Shown here: piece by piece, positions 36,671-45,105 of the stretch
Layout of the letters: every line of letters begins with the position of its first letter
Position numbering within the stretch: the first letter of the stretch is position 1
NCBI RefSeq assembly: GCF_040253635.1
Contig: NZ_JBEJGX010000003.1
Location: forward strand, 5,481,501 to 5,545,500
Direction of reading: 5' to 3'
DNA from: Streptomyces sp. Edi2
Lineage (GTDB): Bacteria; Actinomycetota; Actinomycetes; Streptomycetales; Streptomycetaceae
Length of the DNA: 64,000 nt
Notes under the pieces: model-generated
Seen by the model: the letters and a program-made list of their open reading frames with translations, nothing else
Database searches by the model: none
What the model was told of the DNA's origin: nothing
Position numbers and translations under genes: made by a program

Positions 36671-36832
36671 CGGGTCGCAGTCGTGAAGGCCTGTGAGACG
36701 GTCGGCAAGAGCAGCCGCAGCTGTGGAGCGGGCAAGGAGATCAACGGCCGCAAACGGCATCTGGTTCTGGTCGCCCGCCACCAGTCCCATGCTGCCGCGT
36801 ACATCAAGGCGCTCCCCCCAGGCAACGGTTAG
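36671..36832 (+). pseudogene. IS5-type transposase remnant
   Basis: The plus frame reads KACETVGKSSRSCGAGKEIN then GRKRHLVLVA, the stretch following the second catalytic aspartate in IS5-family transposases. Only about 50 codons remain, with no start and no recognisable terminal repeats. Confidence 0.7.
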
Positions 36833-36865
36833 CTGCTCTTGGGCGTGACCGGGCTGAAGAGGGTG

Positions 36866-37444
36866 CTACCGGCGATCCCACCAGGCGGGCAGCTCCGGGA
36901 CGTCGAGCAAGAACCCGCGCCGCCGACCGGGCAGCACGCCGATCGCCGACTCGGCGCGGTGGCGACGCTGGAAGTCGCGGGCGCCCTCGCCGTTCCGCTC
37001 GGAGAACCGAAAGGCCTTGCTTGCCTCGTGTGTGCGTCCGTTGCTGGGCTCCGTCCAGGCCACCTTGAGCCGCACCGTCCAGTGGCCCGGGCCCCGCGGG
37101 TTCTTGGCAAACGAGGTGCGCGCCGCGACGACCCTCCCCTCCAGGGCCGGGCCGGAGCGGCGCAGCCGTCGCAGGTGCCGGTGGTGCGCGAGGTGCAGCA
37201 GCCTGGTCCAGCCGATGACGGCGGCAGCAGCTCCGCCGATGCCGACCAGCGGGATCGCCGTGTCCACGGCGGCCGGGTCACCGGTCAGTGACCTTGCGAG
37301 GACGGCGGCAGCCATCGCGCCGAGAACAAACCCGACGAAGGGCGCGACAACCGCTCCCACCACCAGGAGCGCGATCCGGACGATCCGCAGGAGAGGCGAT
37401 CCTAGTTCTCGCCCTCCCCGGCCGACTCCCGCCCGAGCAGCCAC
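36866..37444 (-). CDS. Membrane protein of unknown function
   Basis: About 192 aa. Two hydrophobic segments (IVRIALLVVGAVVAPFVGFV, then IPLVGIGGAAAAVIG) are followed by a soluble C-terminal part with HWTVRLKVAWTEPSNGRTHE and LLDVPELPAWWD. The soluble part looks like a small beta domain similar in style to DUF3592 proteins, an uncertain comparison. GTG 37444 is placed after a G-rich stretch. Start not certain. Confidence 0.6.
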   Translation of the reverse strand: MAARAGVGRGGRELGSPLLRIVRIALLVVGAVVAPFVGFVLGAMAAAVLARSLTGDPAAVDTAIPLVGIGGAAAAVIGWTRLLHLAHHRHLRRLRRSGPALEGRVVAARTSFAKNPRGPGHWTVRLKVAWTEPSNGRTHEASKAFRFSERNGEGARDFQRRHRAESAIGVLPGRRRGFLLDVPELPAWWDRR

Positions 37445-37491
37445 GTTCGCCCCCCCCACCAGCCTTTCCCGTCCCTCACCGGCACCCGACA

Positions 37492-37568
37492 GCCCCGCGC
37501 AGCGGACCCGCCCGCCGCTGGGGGTACCTCCCACGCCCTTTAGGCAGTGGGGGAACAACGGCGAGCCC
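37492..37568 (-). repeat. Dispersed stem-loop repeat, copy 2 (inverted)
   Basis: Reverse complement of the repeat at 34769-34842 with the same TGCCTAAAGGGCGTGGGAGG core. Together they flank the block holding the AOC-like gene, LysR, the IS remnant and the membrane protein. Confidence 0.8.
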
Positions 37569-37617
37569 AACCACGGCGAGACAGCCGACAACGTGGGACA
37601 ACAGCCAAGCGCAGCGG

Positions 37618-38721
37618 TCAGCGAGGGGCGATGTCCCCGAACCCCGCGATCTCCTCCGGGCCGCGCGCCGCCGGCCCCACATACCGGGCCGACGGCCGGA
37701 CCAGTCGGCCCGTCCGCTTCTGCTCCAGGATGTGCGCGCTCCAGCCGGCCGTACGGGCGCAGGTGAACATCGAGGTGAACATGTGCGCCGGGACCTCGGC
37801 GAAGTCCAGGACGATGGCCGCCCAGAACTCGACGTTGGTGGCCAGCACCCGGTCGGGGCGGCGGCTGCGCAGCTCCTCCAGCGCGGCCTTCTCCAGGGCC
37901 TCGGCGACCTCGAAGCGCGGGGCGTTCAGGTCCTTGGCGGTCCGCCGCAGCACCCGCGCCCGCGGGTCCTCGGCGCGGTAGACGCGGTGGCCGAAGCCCA
38001 TCAGCCGCTCGCCCGCGTCCAGCGCCCGCCGGACGTACGCGGAGGCGTCGCCGGACCGTTCGATCTCCTCGATCATGCCGAGGACCCGGGACGGCGCGCC
38101 GCCGTGCAGCGGACCCGACATCGCGCCGACCGCGCCGGACAGCGCGGCCGCCACATCCGCGCCCGTGGAGGCGATGGACCGGGCGGTGAAGGTGGAGGGG
38201 TTCATGCCGTGCTCGGCGGCCGAGGTCCAGTAGGCGTCGACGGCCTTGACGTGCTGGGGGTCGGGCTCCCCGCGCCAGCGCTTCATGAAGCGCTCCACGA
38301 CGGTCTCCGCCGTGTCGATCTCCTTCTGCGGCACCATCGGCAGGCCCGGCCCGCGCGCCGACTGGGCCACGTACGACAGGGCCATCACCGCGGCGCGGGC
38401 AAGGTTGTCACGGGCCGTCGCCTCGTCGATGTCCAGCAGCGGCTTCAGGCCCCACACGGGCGCGAGCATGGCGAGCGCCGACTGCACATCGACCCGGATG
38501 TCACCGGAGTGCACGGGAATCGGGAACGGCTCGGCGGGCGGCAGACCCGGGTTGAAGGCCCCGTCGACCAGCAGCCCCCAGACATTTCCGAAGGACACCT
38601 TCCCGACGAGATCTTCGATGTCGACCCCGCGATAGCGGAGCGAGCCGCCTTCCTTATCCGGTTCGGCGATCTCCGTCTCGAACGCGATGATTCCCTCGAG
38701 TCCGGGTACGAAGTCGGACAT
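37618..38721 (-). CDS. Citrate synthase-like enzyme (short type 2 form)
   Basis: 367 aa. Catalytic segments: SAAEHGMNPSTFTARSIAST (His near 185), GPLHGGAPSRVLGM (His near 220) and GFGHRVYRAEDPRARVL. At 367 residues it is shorter than the main hexameric citrate synthase and could be a 2-methylcitrate synthase-like paralogue. It condenses acetyl-CoA (or propionyl-CoA) with oxaloacetate. ATG 38721 follows GAGGAGCTGCC. Diverges from pdxH. Confidence 0.9.
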   Translation of the reverse strand: MSDFVPGLEGIIAFETEIAEPDKEGGSLRYRGVDIEDLVGKVSFGNVWGLLVDGAFNPGLPPAEPFPIPVHSGDIRVDVQSALAMLAPVWGLKPLLDIDEATARDNLARAAVMALSYVAQSARGPGLPMVPQKEIDTAETVVERFMKRWRGEPDPQHVKAVDAYWTSAAEHGMNPSTFTARSIASTGADVAAALSGAVGAMSGPLHGGAPSRVLGMIEEIERSGDASAYVRRALDAGERLMGFGHRVYRAEDPRARVLRRTAKDLNAPRFEVAEALEKAALEELRSRRPDRVLATNVEFWAAIVLDFAEVPAHMFTSMFTCARTAGWSAHILEQKRTGRLVRPSARYVGPAARGPEEIAGFGDIAPR

Positions 38722-39134
38722 CAGGCAGCTCCTCAAAATGGGGACGGCAAACGGTCCGTGACCGGCTGCCGTGCGGTCGAGTCTTAGGCGTGCGGTGCGG
38801 TGCCGGCGCGGTTACGCGGCTGCGCCGGGCAGCTCGCGGTCCGTACCGGTCACGCCGGTGATGCCCCGCCAGGGCGTGGGTCACGCGGCGGTCTTGCCCG
38901 CAGTGGGTCGGACCGCGGGCGGGCAGGTGCGGTGTGGTGCGTCCCATCGGGCCGGACGGACACGATAGCTCTCCCCGTCCGGAGGCCACAGTGGGGCGCT
39001 CCCTCATTCTGGGGGGTCTCCCACCTGTCAGGAGGGGTGAGACTCGGCACAACGGTCGATCCGCCGACGGGAGGGTTACGCCAGGTCGACGAGGGGCAGA
39101 CTTCCGCCCTTCCCGGCTGACCGCGCCGGATCCG
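38722..39134. other. Divergent intergenic region, citrate synthase / pdxH
   Basis: 413 bp with no convincing gene. Near the pdxH side, GTCTCCCACC and GGTGAGAC form an imperfect inverted repeat at about 39019-39047, a possible regulatory hairpin. Confidence 0.5.
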
Positions 39135-39824
39135 ATGCTGCAAGATGAGGCCGTGCACCCAGCCGACGCGCCTCATGCCGAGACCCCCGATCCCTCCTCC
39201 ATGCGTGCGCACTACCGCGCCGAGGGACTGGTCGAGTCCGACCTCGCCGCCAGCCCTTACAACCAGTTCGCACGCTGGTTCAAGGACGCGACGGTGGCCG
39301 GTCTGCACGAGCCGAATGCGATGGTCGTCTCCACGGCGGACGCCGACGGCCGGCCGAGTTCACGGACCGTGCTCCTCAAGGCATTCGACGACCGCGGCTT
39401 TGTGTTCTTCACGAACTACAACAGCCGGAAGGGGCGCGAACTGGCCGAAAATCCAGCCATTTCGCTGCTGTTTCCGTGGCACCCGCTCGCCCGCCAGGTC
39501 GTGGTGACCGGCGTCGCGGAACGCATCGGCCGGGACGAGACCGCCGCCTACTTCCGCACCCGCCCGCACGGCTCCCAGCTCGGCGCCTGGGCCAGCGACC
39601 AGTCCGCCCCCGTCGCCTCGCGCGCGGAACTGGAGCGGGCCTACGAGGAATTGGCGGCCCGCTACCCGGAGGGCGAGCAGGTGCCGGCGCCCCCGCACTG
39701 GGGCGGCTACCGGATCGCCGCGGAAACGGTCGAATTCTGGCAGGGCCGGCTCAACCGTCTGCACGACCGGCTGCGGTATGTGCGCGAGCACGAGTCCTGG
39801 CGGGTGGAGCGCCTGGCGCCCTGA
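39135..39824 (+). CDS. pdxH: Pyridoxamine 5'-phosphate oxidase
   Basis: 229 aa FMN enzyme making pyridoxal 5'-phosphate from PNP or PMP. Motifs: [53 protein letters not shown] and the C-terminal dimer segment [20 protein letters not shown]. Length fits the family. The start is uncertain between ATG 39135 and GTG 39153; neither has an ideal ribosome binding site. A GC-rich hairpin follows the stop. Confidence 0.92.
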   Translation: MLQDEAVHPADAPHAETPDPSSMRAHYRAEGLVESDLAASPYNQFARWFKDATVAGLHEPNAMVVSTADADGRPSSRTVLLKAFDDRGFVFFTNYNSRKGRELAENPAISLLFPWHPLARQVVVTGVAERIGRDETAAYFRTRPHGSQLGAWASDQSAPVASRAELERAYEELAARYPEGEQVPAPPHWGGYRIAAETVEFWQGRLNRLHDRLRYVREHESWRVERLAP

Positions 39825-40305
39825 CGCCGGGGCCCGGGGCCCGAGCCCCGGGGCGCAGGCCCTGGAGGGCCTGGACGACCTGGGGACCTGAGGGGCCTTG
39901 AGGACGCGGCGAGCGGGGGGAACGGCGTGGGGAACGCAGACGACCCGCGGGCTGTTTCCTCCGCGCTCGGTGGCGCAGAGGGCCGGTCGGACGAACCGGC
40001 AGCCCGCGGGTCGGGTGACTGCTTGGGATTGGCCGGCTGCGCATCTGCAGTATGCGCTGGTCCGGCGCTGCACTTCGGGTGAAGCGACGGGCCGCTAGCC
40101 CGCAGCCACCTCACGCGTCCGGTGCGAAATCATTGGCCGAACCACCTCCCTTCTCGTGTGCTCCACACATTAGGAAGACGGTCGGCCGCACACAAGGGAA
40201 TTTCCCGTTAGCAACGATTTCCGCAAACCGGCTGTGGGGTGTGTCACGTTCCAGTTGAATGTTCCCAGGTGGAGCACGTGCGGCCGGGTTTCGTAAGGGG
40301 TGCCA
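39825..40305. other. Intergenic region with hairpins before the PAS gene
   Basis: 481 bp without a gene. After pdxH a GC-rich stem near 39828-39857 probably terminates it. Perfect 13-bp arms GACCCGCGGGCTG (39942-39954) and CAGCCCGCGGGTC (40000-40012) enclose 45 bases, forming a long possible leader structure. The last 170 bases are AT-richer and likely hold the PAS gene promoter. Confidence 0.5.
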
Positions 40306-41880
40306 GTGACTGCTTCGTCAGCTTCTTCCGCCTCGTCGGCGGCCCGCTGGTCCGCCGACGAGGCCGATGACTCGGGTCTGCTCGCCGCGCTCCTGGACGG
40401 GATGGACGCCGCCCTGGTCGCCTTCGCCGCGGACGGCACGGTCACCCACTGGAACCACGAAGCCGAACGCATCCTGGGGTGGACCACCACCGAAGCCGTC
40501 GGCCGTACGGGTCTGGCCGGCTGGGCGGTCCGCAAGGAGGACGCCGACGGGATCGACGCCGCACTCACGGCCGCCATGCGCTCCCCGGGCCGCCAGGTGC
40601 AGGAGTTCGCCCTGCTGACCAAGGACGGCCACCGCGTGCTCGTCCGCACCCAGGCCTCCGCGGTCCGCGGGCCCGACGGCCGGGTCGCGGGGGTGTACTG
40701 CGCCTTCAGCGAGGTGCACACCCAGATGGACCTGGAGCGGTCCATCGCGCTCAGCGAGGCGCTGTTCGAGGACGCGTCGTGGGGCGTGGTGCTGATCGAC
40801 GCCGATCTGCGGCCCGCGGTCGTCAACGCACACGCCGCCCGCGCCCTGGGGGTGGGGCGCACCGCCCTGCTGGGGCGTCCCCTGGGCGAGCTGCTGGCAC
40901 AGGGCGTCGAGGAGCTGGAGTGCGCCCTGCAGCACGTCCTCGCCGAGGGCGCGCCGCCGGCCGTCGCCGAGCTGTGGGTGACGCTGCGCTCCGAGGAGGC
41001 CGAGCTGCCGCGCCGGTGCTGGCGCAGCGGCTTCGTCCGGCTGGCCTCCCCGCTGGCGGAGGAGCCGGTGCCGCTGGGCGTGGCCTGGCTCTTCCAGGAC
41101 GTCACGGCCGCCAAACGCGCCGAGCAGGACAGCTCCCTGCTGCGCTTCCGCGCCCATCAGCTCCACCGGGCCGGGCGGGCGGCCGCGGAGTGCCCTGACC
41201 CGGCCGAGGCCGCCGCGGTCCACCTCGACTTCGCCCTGGCGGGCTTCGCCGACCACGGCCTGGTCGACCTCGCCGCGACGCCCGCACCCCAGCCGTACGG
41301 GGCGGTCGCCGAGGACCCCTCCCCGTACGAGGACACCTCCCCCTACGAGGACACCTCCGATGCCGCGCCTGATGCCGCGCCCGATGTGGAGTCCGACGCC
41401 GAGCCCGCAGCCGAGGCCGCAGCGGAGGCCGAGGCGTCCGACGTGGACGGCGCCGGGCGGACGGCGGATTCCCCGGCGGCCACGAGCCGGCGTCCGCGGC
41501 GGTCCGCACCCCGGCTGGTGCGGACGCTGGCCTCCCCGGCGGGCTCGCCCGGTCCTTCGGAGCGGCTGCCGGCGACCGGGATCCCCACGCCGTACGTGCC
41601 GGGGCATCCGGCGCTCCAGGCGTACGAGCGGGGCGGTTCGGTGCGTACCAGCGCCGGTCCCGCCTCGTCGGAGGGCTGGGCGGCCGCCCGCAACTGGCCG
41701 GACGGCACCGTGCACGGGCTGTGTGTGGTGCTGCGCAGCCGGGGTCGCACGCTCGGTGTCGTGACGTTTCTGCGGGCGCCCGCGCGCCGCCCCTTCGACC
41801 GCGCGGACGCGGACTACGCGGAGGAGGTCGCGGCCCGGATCGCCGCGGCCCTCGACCTCGCGGGCGCGGCCTCGCTCTGA
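40306..41880 (+). CDS. PAS-domain sensory protein without an obvious output domain
   Basis: 524 aa cytosolic protein. First PAS about 20-140 (GTVTHWNHEAERILGWTTTE, VLVRTQASAVRGPDGRVAGV). Second PAS about 145-265 (GVVLIDADLRPAVVNAHAAR). Then a linker rich in Asp, Glu and Ala (about 325-385, partly built of repeats of SPYEDT). A C-terminal half-GAF-like part with GLCVVLRSRGRTLGVVTFLR follows. It lacks the phosphatase or kinase domain often fused to this kind of sensor in Streptomyces. GTG 40306 follows AAGGGG. Confidence 0.8.
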   Translation: MTASSASSASSAARWSADEADDSGLLAALLDGMDAALVAFAADGTVTHWNHEAERILGWTTTEAVGRTGLAGWAVRKEDADGIDAALTAAMRSPGRQVQEFALLTKDGHRVLVRTQASAVRGPDGRVAGVYCAFSEVHTQMDLERSIALSEALFEDASWGVVLIDADLRPAVVNAHAARALGVGRTALLGRPLGELLAQGVEELECALQHVLAEGAPPAVAELWVTLRSEEAELPRRCWRSGFVRLASPLAEEPVPLGVAWLFQDVTAAKRAEQDSSLLRFRAHQLHRAGRAAAECPDPAEAAAVHLDFALAGFADHGLVDLAATPAPQPYGAVAEDPSPYEDTSPYEDTSDAAPDAAPDVESDAEPAAEAAAEAEASDVDGAGRTADSPAATSRRPRRSAPRLVRTLASPAGSPGPSERLPATGIPTPYVPGHPALQAYERGGSVRTSAGPASSEGWAAARNWPDGTVHGLCVVLRSRGRTLGVVTFLRAPARRPFDRADADYAEEVAARIAAALDLAGAASL

Positions 41881-41893
41881 AGTGGGCTGTCCT

Positions 41894-42661
41894 CTACTGC
41901 CGGTAAAAGATCCGGTCCGCGTACTCGCTCATCACCCGGGCGTTCCAGTCGTGCCCGCCGTCGACGTTCCCCGAGCGCAGCAGCGGCGGGTCGATGCCCC
42001 GCTCGGCGAGGGTGCCCGCGGCCGTCGCCACCATGGCCTGCATGATCGCGCTGGTGACGACGGTGGAGGCGGGGGCGAACGGCGCGTCGATGCCCGGCAG
42101 GGTCAACTCCGCGTCGCCGACCGGGATCCGACTGTCCAGCACCAGGTCGCAGTGGTCCTTGAGGAAGCCGCCGGAGGCATGCCGGGACGTGGTCGTGTCC
42201 GCATAGGCCACCGACGTCACGCCGATGACCTTGATGCCGAGGGCGCGGGCGTTCCTCGCCATCTCCACGGGCAGCGCGTTCCGGCCGGAGAGCGAGATGA
42301 TCACCAGCACATCGCCCGCCTCCAGCGGACTGGTGTCCAGGACGGCCCCGGCCAGCCCGTCGACCCGCTCCAGGGCGCTGCCGAGCGTCGCGGGCCGTAC
42401 GTCCACGCCGACGACACCCGGGACGGACAGCAGATTCATGATCGCCAGGCCGCCCGCGCGGTAGACCGTGTCCTGCGCGGGGAGCGAGGAGTGCCCGGCG
42501 CCGAAGGAGAAGACCCGGCCGCCCGCCGCGACGGCGTCCGCGATCAGCTGCCCGGCCGCGGTGATCCGGTCGCCCTCGTCGTCGCGGACCTGCCGCAGCA
42601 GGTCGATCGCGGCGTCGAAGTACTTCCCGGCCAGCCGGTCGCTCCGGTCGCTCTCAGCCAT
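41894..42661 (-). CDS. SIS-domain phosphosugar-binding protein
   Basis: 255 aa. SIS fold with GGRVFSFGAGHSSLPAQDTV near residue 48, LVIISLSGRNALPVEMARNA near 120 and a C-terminal AIMQAMVATAAGTLAERGID. Probably binds or isomerises a phosphosugar; family UPF0309-like. It converges with the PAS gene (13-bp gap) and diverges from the DtxR gene. Confidence 0.85.
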   Translation of the reverse strand: MAESDRSDRLAGKYFDAAIDLLRQVRDDEGDRITAAGQLIADAVAAGGRVFSFGAGHSSLPAQDTVYRAGGLAIMNLLSVPGVVGVDVRPATLGSALERVDGLAGAVLDTSPLEAGDVLVIISLSGRNALPVEMARNARALGIKVIGVTSVAYADTTTSRHASGGFLKDHCDLVLDSRIPVGDAELTLPGIDAPFAPASTVVTSAIMQAMVATAAGTLAERGIDPPLLRSGNVDGGHDWNARVMSEYADRIFYRQ

Positions 42662-42880
42662 GGACGCGGGCCCCTCTCGTCACGGCCGGGCCGTAGGGCG
42701 CGGCGCACGGCGCATCTCGTCGTATCTGATCAGTGGCGCGGATCACGTTGCGGTCCGGACCAGCGCCCTGTCAATACGGCCGTGGGGGGGGGGCTGCTCC
42801 GGAGACGAGGAGGCACCGTTGTCGGTGGGATGCGTCAGAATTGAGTTCAGGGCCACCGCACCACACATCGAGGGGCACGC

Positions 42881-43573
42881 ATGTCCGGACTGATCGACAC
42901 CACGGAGATGTATCTCCGCACCATCCTCGAACTCGAAGAGGAAGGTGTGGTGCCCATGCGCGCCCGCATCGCGGAGCGGCTTGAACAGAGCGGCCCGACG
43001 GTGAGCCAGACGGTCGCGCGCATGGAGCGGGACGGGCTGCTGACGGTCGCGGGCGACCGGCACCTGGAGCTCACGGAGGAGGGCCGCCGGCTGGCGACGC
43101 GGGTGATGCGCAAGCACCGCCTCGCCGAGTGCCTGCTCGTCGACGTCATCGGGCTCGAATGGGAGCAGGTGCACGCAGAGGCCTGCCGCTGGGAGCACGT
43201 GATGAGCGAGGCGGTCGAGCGCCGCGTCGTGGAGCTGCTGCGGCATCCGACGGAGTCGCCGTACGGCAACCCCATCCCGGGGCTGGAAGAGCTCGGCGAG
43301 AAGGCCGGGGGCGACCCGTTCCTGGACGCCGGGATGGTGAGCCTGATGGATCTGGACGCCGGGGCCGAGGGGAAGACGGCCGTGGTGCGCCGGATCGGCG
43401 AGCCGATCCAGGCCGACGCCCAGCTGATGTACACCCTCCGGCGGGCCGGTGTGCAGCCGGGCGCGGTGGTGAGCGTGACGGAGTCGTCGGGCGGGGTGCT
43501 GGTCGGCAGCAGCGGCGAGGCCGCGGAGCTGGACTCCGAGATCGCCGCCCATGTGTTTGTCGCCAAGCGCTGA
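42881..43573 (+). CDS. DtxR/IdeR-family iron-dependent repressor
   Basis: 230 aa. Winged helix (residues 1-70; MRARIAERLEQSGPTVSQTV), dimerisation and metal-binding domain (about 71-140; HRLAECLLVDVIGLEWEQVH, CRWEHVMSEAVERR, with the His, Cys and Glu ligands of the family) and a C-terminal SH3-like domain. Length and neighbours match the Streptomyces DmdR1/DesR type, which represses siderophore genes with Fe(II). The reverse strand of the gene is open over its whole length (see findings). Confidence 0.9.
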   Translation: MSGLIDTTEMYLRTILELEEEGVVPMRARIAERLEQSGPTVSQTVARMERDGLLTVAGDRHLELTEEGRRLATRVMRKHRLAECLLVDVIGLEWEQVHAEACRWEHVMSEAVERRVVELLRHPTESPYGNPIPGLEELGEKAGGDPFLDAGMVSLMDLDAGAEGKTAVVRRIGEPIQADAQLMYTLRRAGVQPGAVVSVTESSGGVLVGSSGEAAELDSEIAAHVFVAKR

Positions 43574-43665
43574 AAGCAGTTTCAGCCTCTTTCCTTTCGG
43601 CGCTTCCGGCCGAAGCCTCCCCGCGAGCCCGCTGAACTGCGCCGATGCGCCGCTCAGCGGGCTCG
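43569..43665 (+). terminator. Paired hairpins after the DtxR gene
   Basis: GCTGAAA-GCAG-TTTCAGC (43569-43586) includes the stop codon and is followed by a pyrimidine run. A second stem with 11-bp arms GAGCCCGCTGA (43625-43635) and TCAGCGGGCTC (43654-43664) follows. Confidence 0.7.
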
Positions 43666-43804
43666 GCAAGTTCTTTCCGGTTGAACGGACTTGTGCGAAT
43701 CCGTGCGATACGGCCGGTCTCGTGTCACGCTGACGCATGGCCATGCATCGGCCTGTCCTGGCCGGGGAGGGGGCTCGGATGCACCCACAAATGACGGAGA
43801 CAGT

Positions 43805-43889
43805 CAGGGCCCCGGCGCTGCGAGCAGCCGGGGCCCTGCCTCCCCATGTCCCCCACCCAAGACCCGGAGCCCCGAGCTCCCAGGGTCTT
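43805..43889. repeat. Two further stem-loops in the DtxR-hydrolase gap
   Basis: CAGGGCCCCGGC and GCCGGGGCCCTG (43805-43816, 43827-43838) are perfect 12-bp arms. AAGACCC-GGAG and CTCC-CA-GGGTCTT (43859-43889) form a second stem. The 500-bp gap around them has no convincing gene. Confidence 0.7.
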
Positions 43890-44010
43890 CCCCCACGGGC
43901 CCCCTTCCCGGTAGGGCCCGCCTCCCGGCAGATGTCTCCCCGTGGCGGACGCGGCCAATCCTTGAGTGAGGTCACTCGAACGAGGGGTATTGCGCGCCGA
44001 AACGGCGCGT

Positions 44011-44026
44011 TCGAATAGGGGTTCGA
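44011..44026. promoter_or_regulatory. LexA-box-like palindrome before the alpha/beta-hydrolase
   Basis: TCGAATAGGGGTTCGA differs by one base from the actinobacterial SOS pattern TCGAAC-N4-GTTCGA. A -10-like TAGTGT starts at 44027, so a bound repressor would block the promoter. Confidence 0.45.
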
Positions 44027-44072
44027 TAGTGTGGAGCTGCTCAAGGGACGATTGGGGGTGCCAAGGCACATG

Positions 44073-44945
44073 GTGCAGCGCATCGATGTCACAGGGGCCG
44101 GCGGTGTAGGCCTCGCCGCCTGGGAATTCACCGACCCGCCCAAGATCGGCGGCGGGCTGGAGGAGAGCGAGCAACGGCCTGGCGTACTCCTGCTCCATGG
44201 CCTGATGGGCCGCGCCTCGCACTGGGCGGCCACCGCGCGCCGGCTGAGCGCGCGTCATCGTCCCGTTGCGCTGGACCAGCGGGGCCACGGCCGCAGCGAG
44301 AAGCCCGCCGAGGGGCCCTACGACCGCGAGGCGTATGTCGATGACGCCCTCACGGCCATCGAGCAGCTGGGCCTCGCCCCGGTCGCCCTTGTCGGGCACG
44401 CCATGGGTGCCCTGACGGCGTGGCAGTTAGCGGCCCGAAGACCGGATCTGGTCAGTGCGCTGGTCATCTGCGATATGCGGGCCTCGGCGCTCGGGGCGGC
44501 CTCGCAGCACGAGTGGACCGAATGGTTCCGGTCCTGGCCGCTGCCGTTCGCCACCCTCGCGGATGTCCGCAAGTGGTTCGGCGAGGACGACCCGACCCTG
44601 GAGCGGCCCAGACCCGCCCGCGGCGAGTTCTTCGCCGAGGTGATGGCCGAGCGTGCCGACGGCTGGCGCCCGGTCTTCTCCCGCCGGCAGATGCTCACCG
44701 CCCGCGAGACCTGGGTGCATGACGCTCATTGGGAAGAGCTCGCCCAGGTCTCCTGCCCGACCCTCGTCGTCCGCGGCCTCGATGCCGAACTGGGCCGCGC
44801 CGAGGCCATGGAGATGGTCCGGGTGCTGCCGCGCGGCGCCTACGCCGAAATCCCCGACGCCGGCCATCTGCTCCCCTGGGAACAACCCGACGCCTGGTGC
44901 GCCGCCATCGAGCCCTTTCTCCGTACGGCCACGATGCCCGGCTGA
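44073..44945 (+). CDS. Alpha/beta-hydrolase fold protein with Ala at the nucleophile position
   Basis: About 290 aa. Oxyanion loop LLLHGLMGRASHWA near residue 45, strand-turn DQRGHGRSEKPAEG, nucleophile elbow VALVGHAMGALTAW near 110, late Asp in VVRGLDAELGRAEAM and His in IPDAGHLLPWEQP. The elbow reads G-H-A-M-G, so the usual serine is missing. The protein may be non-hydrolytic, use another mechanism or be a binding protein. Codon 119 is TTA (44427-44429), suggesting bldA control. GTG 44073 is six bases after AAGG; GTG 44031 is possible but lies at the promoter. Confidence 0.83.
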   Translation: MQRIDVTGAGGVGLAAWEFTDPPKIGGGLEESEQRPGVLLLHGLMGRASHWAATARRLSARHRPVALDQRGHGRSEKPAEGPYDREAYVDDALTAIEQLGLAPVALVGHAMGALTAWQLAARRPDLVSALVICDMRASALGAASQHEWTEWFRSWPLPFATLADVRKWFGEDDPTLERPRPARGEFFAEVMAERADGWRPVFSRRQMLTARETWVHDAHWEELAQVSCPTLVVRGLDAELGRAEAMEMVRVLPRGAYAEIPDAGHLLPWEQPDAWCAAIEPFLRTATMPG

Positions 44946-45105
44946 GAGGCGGATGGCCCGCGCGGCAAGGCGTTGCAGCGCTGCGGCGCGGGCCATGTGC
45001 TCCTCGACGGTAGGGACGGGGGAGGGGCGCGCCAGTCGGCCCGCCCCCGTCCGGCCCGCCCCCCGTCCCAGCCCGCCCCGCCCCGCCCCGTCCGGCGTGT
45101 GTTTC

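Noticed and set aside
43737..44018. Small gene in the DtxR-hydrolase gap
   Set aside because: The frame runs through several perfect hairpins and the hydrolase promoter; Pro-rich with no conserved feature.
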